Assembly: GCA_010093485.1 (NCBI GenBank)
Contig: MU001498.1
Location: 1,790,518-1,854,517 of the forward strand
Source: Karstenula rhodostoma CBS 690.94
Taxonomy: Eukaryota > Ascomycota > Dothideomycetes > Pleosporales > Didymosphaeriaceae
Direction of reading: 5' to 3'
DNA: 64,000 nucleotides
Shown: piece after piece, positions 57,101 through 64,000 of the stretch
Layout: each line of letters opens with the position of its first letter
Numbering within the stretch: the stretch's first letter is position 1
Made by a program: the position numbers and the translations under genes
The notes under the pieces: generated by a model
What the model was told of the DNA's origin: nothing
The model's input: only the letters and a program-made list of their open reading frames with translations
The model's database searches: none

Positions 57101-60100
57101 GTTCCCTTTAATTATAATATAAGCTTTATAGTTTTTAAACTAACTATTCTAATTAAATTTATATATAAATACCTATTTTAATAGAAGTAGGTATTTTATT
57201 ATTTATAATTAGAATAGTTTTATTTAAGTTCCTTTCTATTATAAAATAGTAATTTCTTTAATTATAGTCTACTTAAATAGCTTTTCTAGAGGATAGAAAA
57301 GTAGATATTTCTAGAATATTAGTTTTAATAATAACTTATCTCTATATAGATAAATTAGTAATATTACTAGTTTTAATTTTTTAAGTATAATTACTATAAC
57401 TACTATATTTAGTATTTTATAGTCTTTATATTTATTCTAGATTTTATCTACTTTTAGTATAAATATATATATAAAATTAATCTAGAAATTATCTTTTAAA
57501 AATAGATTTACTATTAGTATATATATACTAAAATTTAATTTATATTCTAACTAATTATTATAATTTATATCTCGTTATCTTAATTTTTAAACTAGTAAAT
57601 ACCTACTTATTAGTTAGTTAATTTTAGGTACCTTTTTTTAAAGTTATCTACTTATTTTACTTACTATAGGAAAGATATATTATTATTTTTAATTTACTAG
57701 TAGATTTTCTATTTTATCTAGTAGTATAGAGTTAGTTATACTAAATTAAAAAATAGTAGTAGGGTTTTAAAGCTCCTACTCTAGAGAAGTATTATTTTAA
57801 GGCTCTAGTTTACTAGCTCTTTTAGTTAAATTCTAATTCTAGTAGCTTCTAATATTTTTATAATTATATTAATTAGTTTTTATAATATTTAGCTATAGTA
57901 TTATATCTAGGGTTATAAGTCCTATACTTAAATTTTAATTTATATAAATTTCTAGCTACTAGCTAGCTATATCTATAGTTTATATAGTAGTTAGTATTAT
58001 TACTTTTTAATTTCTTAACTAGCTATTTTTAGAATCTATCTATTCTAATCCTTTACCCCTAAATAATTATTTAGTATTTTTAATTCTTATAGTACTTATA
58101 TACTTATTTAAGCTAAAAGTAAAATTAATTATATTAAATATATCTTCTAGATTATTAATCTTATTTTTATAAATATTTTTTATAATTCTTAAAGTTTTTA
58201 CCTTTAGAAGCTTAATTTTATATACTCCCTAGTAGAAAATTATTTTATTAAATATAATATTTCTAGTTATAATTACTTAATTAAGTATAGAAATTTATAT
58301 TTTATAGATATTAGAAGTTTAATAGTCTACTAAATACTTAATATAAACTTTTAAATTTATTTTAAATCCCCTTTTATTATATTTAGCTTCGCGATCCTTT
58401 ATTAGAAAATATACTTAATATCTATAGGTATAAATTCTATTCTAGTCTAAATAGAAATCTATTATTATATATTATATAATTATTAGTTTATAGTACTAAA
58501 AATACTATTAGAACTAATTATCTAATACTTTATTTAGTAATTAGAAGTTATATACTATACTTAGATTTATATTATATAGTTAAACTATTATATCTATAAT
58601 TTCTAGTTATAGCTTTATTAATAGATTTATACTAAACTTTATTTTTACTATTTACTTAATTAGCTCTTTTCTAGTTTATTTTACCGAACTATTAGTTTTA
58701 TATATATAAGGTAATAAAGGATTAATTATAATTTTTTTTTTAATTATCTATTCCTTATATTATAATATCCCTTACTATAAAAGTATTATTATATTATTAT
58801 TTTACTAAATTTATATAATTTAGAGCTAGTACTTATTCTTTATAAAGGTTAATAGGTATTTTATTAATTATAGAATCTCTAAAAGCGTCTTCCCTTATAG
58901 ATTAAAATTATAGAACTTTCTACTAAATTCTTTTTTTATTATAAAAATCTAGAATTTAAGTATTTATCTTTACTCTATATTAGATAGGTTCTATATAATA
59001 TAGTAGAATAGATATAATAAATATTTATATAATTATTATAAAATTACCTTACTTATATATATAGCTATATAATACTTATATTTTTATTATTATATTCCTT
59101 TAATTAATATACTATATATACTAGAAACTAGAGCTTATAAAGCCTTTTTTCTAAGGTATTTTAATTACTTATACTATAGTTCTTTACTATCTAAGTAGGA
59201 GATATTCTCTTTTAATAGTCTAGATAATTAAATTATATTTATAATAGTAGAATAAGAGTATATAGGCTTATATTTAAAAAAAATAAAATTATATTTATAC
59301 TATAAATCTACTATTATAATACTTTATTTAATTATTCTAATTCTTAGGGTATTATCTAAGCCAAGATATTAAATACTAACTTTTTTAAGTTAAGTTTTTA
59401 AGATAATATTTATATAAAAGTTCTTAACTACCTTTATATTTTTAAATAGTAGATTCTCTAATTATTTTCTATTCTTACTATAAAAAATATTCTTAATTAG
59501 ATAATTTTCTATTTCTAAAATAGGTAGAGTTTAAGTTTCTACTTTAACTTAGTTTTCTATAGTTACTTTCTTAAAAGAACTAGTAACTAGAAGGTTCTAA
59601 TTATTAATAAAATAAATAGTAGCTATACTATTTAGAATTATACTTTTAGAAAATAGATAAGAATTCTATATTATATTATAGATTCTATTTTTAAAGATTT
59701 TACTTAGAAAATTAATTAGATTAATAAAAGTTACTATAATACTACTAGAATAGTTAATAATAAGTTATTTTTTATTACTTATTTTCTAATTAGTACTATT
59801 AATTTTAGTCTATAGTTTTAATTATTATAGAAACTTTAAATAGTTTAAAATCTTATTTTACTCTTTATTAAAAAGGTTAAATATTTAAAATCTATTAATT
59901 AGAGTATTAGTAATAGCTATTTATAAATATTAATATTTAATTAATTACTATTTATATTAGGTATTCTTATAGGGATAGTTAAAATAATTATTATTCTATA
60001 TATTATTAGATAATTTCCTACTAGGTTTAGTAGTTTAACTACTAAATATTATATAGATACTAGTTCTTTTATAATTAGGGTAGAGTAATTATTTCTAGAT

Positions 60101-60979
60101 TAGTATTAAAAATATCTTTTCTATTTTAGAAAATATTATTATAGACCTTTTAAGTATTTTATTAAGTAGGATTTATTACTTAATTAAGTAGAACTACTTA
60201 GGGGTAATCTTCTTATCTAAAGTTTTAAGAAAATTATAAATTATAAGTACTCCTTTAGTTTCTTTAACTAAGTATATAATTATTTTATAGTAGAGAAACT
60301 ACTATTCTTTAAATTAGATTTTTAAATTCTACTATCTATTTTTTATTTTATTAAAATAAGTATAATATTATACTTAAATAAAATTTTTAATTATTTTTTT
60401 AGTAGATACTAGATTATTTTTTAGTATATAAAGTAGATATTATAAGGTAGATTTATTATCTTTAACTATATTAATTATTACTAGAGTAAGGAGATCTTAG
60501 GAGATAGTAATATAAATCTAGTTTTAAAGATTTTATAGCTTAGAATAGTATATTTACTAGTTAGAGACTATAGTATAATATTTTATAATTTTTAAAATAT
60601 AGCTTTCTTTATTCTTCTTATATAATTTAAGCTTCTATTTATAATTTTTAAAATTATCTAAAATAACTAGTTAGTATAGTTCCTCTAAAATAACTAATTA
60701 AATAGGGTAATTATTTTTAATTAAGGGGATTATTAGACTATTTAGATTAATTTTAGACTAAATACCTTTAGAGTTTATTTAGAAATATAAACTTATAAAC
60801 TAATAAGGCTAGCTTATTTAATTAATAAATTAGGTTTAAATAACTAGAATAATTAAATTACTTATAGTTTTATTAAATAAAAAAGGCTTTTAGTATAATA
60901 GAAGAATTTAAAAGGGTATATTTAAATAGTAAAGTATATAAAAAAAATTATTTTATATTCTAAATACTAGACTTATAAC

Positions 60980-61185
60980 TATAATAGAAAAAAGGAGTTT
61001 AAATATCCCTTTATTTAGAAAGTAAATTAATTAAATTACTATATAAGAAAAAATTACTAGAAAGGCTAGTTATATACTATACTTATTCTAAATTAGTTTA
61101 GTACTCGAGTTAAAATACCCCTTATCGCGGTTAATTAGAGCTCTATAAATTCTAATATTACTAAGTATTATTTATATTCTTAATA
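60980..61185 (-). repeat. Right LTR of the copia element (5' LTR)
   Basis: Partner of 53,957-54,162. It keeps a few CpG sites (ACTCGAG, TATCGCGG) where the left copy has TpA or CpA-derived changes, so it is less mutated. Confidence 0.85.
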
Positions 61186-63825
61186 AAAGTAAAATTATAT
61201 TATTTATAATTAATTATTCTACTAGATTTTATATAAAGTAAAACTATTTTATATTATATTATAATATTTAATATTATTTAATATTATTCTTTAGTAATAG
61301 ATATAATATTATATTAGTTTCTAATATATCTATAAATAATAAGTCTAAAATAAAATAAAAAATACTTTTAGCTATTATATATAATTATATTAAAAATAAA
61401 AATATATACTATTTACTAGTATTTAATATAATTATATATAAATTAATATAAAATTAAATTAGTAGTACTCTATATTTTTATTCTAAAGGGAAAAAAAAAA
61501 AATTTCTAATTATTTTATTATACTTTATATAATATTTAGTTAGTTTCTACTAATTTTTAGTATTTAATTCTACCTTCTTAGCTTTTTCTATAAAGGTAGT
61601 AGGGATATTATTAATAGTACTATTCTTTATAATATACTTTTTACCCTTTTTAAATATATTTAATATTATTTAATAATATTTAAAGTAAACTAGAATTAAA
61701 TAATAATAGATAGTAGAATACTATATTTAGTATTTATAAAATAAAGTAAAATAGTATAACTATTAAAAAATTAGAGTTTATACTTAATTTATTATATTAC
61801 TAGTATCTATCTCTTTATTATTATTATTTTAATTTAATAGATATAGAATATTATTAGATAATTTATCTAGAAAGATAATATTATTTAAACTAAAATTTTA
61901 CTAGTTATATTTTATTATAGTAGCCCTTATTATATTAAGGTTATTAAAAACTATTTTTTAGAAAACCTTTTTACTTTTATAAAGAATAGGTATCTTCTAC
62001 TCCCTTTTATATATAGTTAGAGAAGATATTAATTAAATCTATAATAATTCTAGTAGTATTATAATTTAGTAATAGTTTAAATATATATCTTAATTCTATA
62101 TTAATATTATCTAGATATTATTATATTTATTTATAGATTTCTAGTATTATTATTATTAGATAGTAGTTTATTATCTAGATATAATTACCTCTATTTATAA
62201 TATTCTAGAGGCGTCTTTACTACTAGTATATATATAGCTAGAAGTAATAAATATAACTTTATTAGTATTTAAAAAACTAGCTACTAATATAATAATATTT
62301 AGATTTTTAATAAATTTCTATATAGATTACTTTAATAAGCTTAATATTATCTAGATTTTCTAATTAAAAAATAATACTAAATAGATTATAGTATAATAAA
62401 TTAGGGAGTATTAAAACTAATAAATATATAAATATAATAGTAAAACTAAAATTTACTATTAGAATTTAGTTTAGACTAAAAATTAGAATTTAGTTTTAGA
62501 TAAATATTATTATATCTTCTAGTAGGTATATAAGATCTAACTAAACTTAATAAATAATTTTTTTAAATTACTCTAAAAAATTATATATAATAAAAAAAAT
62601 TTCTAGAATATTAAAATTTAGTTTTTATTCTAGAAATTTTTATATTTTAAATTATACCTTTATATTTATAACTTAGTTATAAGGTAATATAAGTATACTA
62701 GCTAACTTATAAATTACTAATATATATTAACTTAATAAAAACTATATCTAATTAGTATTTAATTATTTCTATAGTAAAATTTATTATAACTTATAATAAA
62801 TAATATATATAAATACTACTAGTATAAAATATATAAATATAAAAAATAATTCTACTATTTATAAATAATTTACTAGATAACTATTCTTTTAAAACCTTAT
62901 ATTTAAATAGTATAAATAAATACCTTTTATATATATATATTAATAGAATTATACTATTAGACTACTAGATAATTAATAGTTTTAAAAACTAGACTAAGCT
63001 ATAAATATTCTATATAAAACGAGTTAGTTATACTATAATATATATAATATTATTACTAAATCTAGCTTATAATTTATAAAAAAAATAATAGTACTAGAAT
63101 TTAATTATAAAAATTATAATTATTTTAGTTATTATTATTAATTCTATTTAATTCTAAGTAGGGTATTAATTTATAGAGAATAGTACTATTTAATACTATT
63201 TTATATTATTTAAAATTAGCTAATATAAAATAATATTAAATTATATAAAATTCTATATAATAGCCCTATATTATATACTATTTAATTTTAAGGTACTAGT
63301 AAAAATATCTTTATTAATTAAGTTATATTTTTTATTATTTTTTAATAATTATCCTACCTTTTTTATATACTAGATATTAAGATTCCTTATTAAGTAGTCT
63401 AGAATTTAAGTAAGGAAATTAGTAATAATATTAATAAAATACTTTAGGCCTATACTACCTTTATATCTAGAACTAAATAGTTTCTAATAAATTTTAGTAA
63501 TTTTACTAGTTTTATAGATATTAAACCTTAGTTTTATTTATATATAATATTAAATATAAAATAGAATTATATTTCTTTTAAAATATATAATTTTTATAGG
63601 TATTTTATCTTTAGCTCTAATTCTAGTATAAACTACTAGCTAATTTATAAAAAAGTAAATCTATTATTTATATTAATAGTATTTAAATAATATAATTTAG
63701 GCCTTATTATACTAACTTATAGAAATAAATACTATTTACTATTAAATAATATTTAATTCTAAATATATTAGATTATAGGATATATATTATATATCCTATA
63801 AAAAATAATATATATATAAAATAAT

Positions 63826-64000
63826 AATATCTAATATTTTATTAACTAATATCTAGTATTCTATTAACTAATACCGATTATTCTATTAACTAATATTAAT
63901 TATTCTACCTATTAATTAATACTAATTATTCTATTAACTAATATTTAATATTCTATTAACTAATACTTAATATTTTATTAACTAATACTTAATTATCCTA
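63826..64000. repeat. Minisatellite-like tandem repeat, about 22-bp unit, continues past the edge
   Basis: At least seven units of the type ATTCTATTAACTAATATTTA lie in a row, with small changes such as CTAGTA, CCGATT and TTAATA in the variable part. Confidence 0.75.

Larger units (their letters stand above)
53957..61185 (-). mobile_element. RIP-destroyed Ty1/copia LTR retrotransposon, complete in outline
   Basis: Two 206-bp direct LTRs (53,957-54,162 and 60,980-61,185; constant offset 7,023) enclose 6.82 kb. Flanks AAAAT (left) and AAAGT (right) look like a 5-bp target duplication with one transition. A C-run (54,164-54,169) just inside the left LTR is the polypurine tract seen from the plus strand, so the element runs on the minus strand. 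Reverse transcriptase traces at about 56,950-56,710 (minus) read ALYSLRDLLVLWYKEF, GFKALKEEFYLFLS and VLFYINNILLLYY, the copia-type order with the YVDD core changed. Many stops make it non-functional. Confidence 0.85.
36060..64000. repeat. AT-rich, RIP-degraded isochore
   Basis: The composition changes abruptly after about 36,060 to long runs of A and T with TpA everywhere, very rare CpG and stops in all frames. Only a few less degraded pockets remain, e.g. 38,580-38,640 and 38,700-38,725. No intact gene, tRNA or rRNA was found. Two complete LTR retrotransposons and several tandem repeats are listed separately. The remaining parts (36,060-43,972; 51,247-53,956; 61,186-64,000) look like older repeat layers that I cannot assign. 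Confidence 0.9.

Noticed and set aside
63826..64000. Regular repeats that might be a CRISPR array or telomere
   Set aside because: Units are contiguous without spacers, A/T only, in a eukaryotic isochore, and there is no TTAGGG array.
36060..64000. AT-rich block as mitochondrial or foreign DNA
   Set aside because: It contains nuclear LTR retrotransposons with target duplications and transition-type damage, and no mitochondrial genes.
36060..64000. tRNA or rRNA genes
   Set aside because: No cloverleaf-like GC-paired stems or rRNA-like conserved blocks were seen here or in the gene-rich part; a covariance-model search would be needed to exclude them fully.

Overview
The window is nuclear DNA of a filamentous ascomycete. 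Genes carry short GT..AG introns (about 44-93 bp, often with a CTRAY branch site), and two genome compartments meet in it. Positions 1 to about 36,050 have balanced base composition and dense genes. From about 36,060 to 64,000 the DNA is extremely A+T rich, full of TpA, almost free of CpG, and has no usable reading frame. That is the look of repeat-induced point mutation (RIP). Such AT-rich blocks next to gene-dense DNA are well known in Pleosporales such as Leptosphaeria maculans. A Dothideomycete/Pleosporales origin is my inference, not a proof.

Positions 1-33.6 kb hold most of a biosynthetic cluster for an epipolythiodioxopiperazine (ETP), the sulfur-bridged diketopiperazine family of gliotoxin and sirodesmin. 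In order: an NRPS running off the left edge (-), a GliK-type gamma-glutamylcyclotransferase (+), a GliI-type PLP C-S lyase (-), an HMT1-type ABC exporter (+), an O-methyltransferase fused to a CmcJ/AsaB-like domain (-), an MFS transporter (+), a Zn2Cys6 regulator (+), a rhodopsin-domain membrane protein (-), a wax-synthase-type O-acyltransferase (+), a P450 (+), a GliG-type glutathione S-transferase (-), a GliC-type P450 (+), a GliN-type methyltransferase (-), a SAM methyltransferase (+), a GliT-type CXXC dithiol oxidase (-), a CXXQ paralogue of it (+), a second SAM methyltransferase (-) and a GliA-type MFS exporter (+). Most genes are divergent pairs sharing a promoter.

Expected pathway: the NRPS makes a diketopiperazine, the GliC-type P450 hydroxylates its alpha carbons, the GST adds glutathione, GliK trims gamma-glutamyl, GliI cleaves C-S to give the dithiol, and GliT closes the disulfide. 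Methyl, acetyl and P450 steps decorate the product and the transporters export it. A GliJ dipeptidase is not in the window and may lie to the left.

The unusual points are: (1) an oxidoreductase with CXXQ in place of CXXC, a variant I recall from alpha,beta'-disulfide ETP pathways; (2) an inverted duplication, methyltransferase-oxidoreductase | oxidoreductase-methyltransferase, with conserved intron positions; (3) an NRPS that starts at a thiolation domain and has no first adenylation domain; (4) the methyltransferase-CmcJ fusion; (5) a palindromic motif, TCGG-N3-CCGA or one mismatch from it, in seven cluster promoter regions.

To the right of the cluster, two broken genes (a GH55 glucanase fragment and a P450) lead into the AT-rich block. 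That block contains two complete, RIP-destroyed LTR retrotransposons, both on the minus strand: a Ty3/gypsy element (43,973-51,246) and a Ty1/copia element (53,957-61,185). It also holds several degenerate tandem and inverted repeats.
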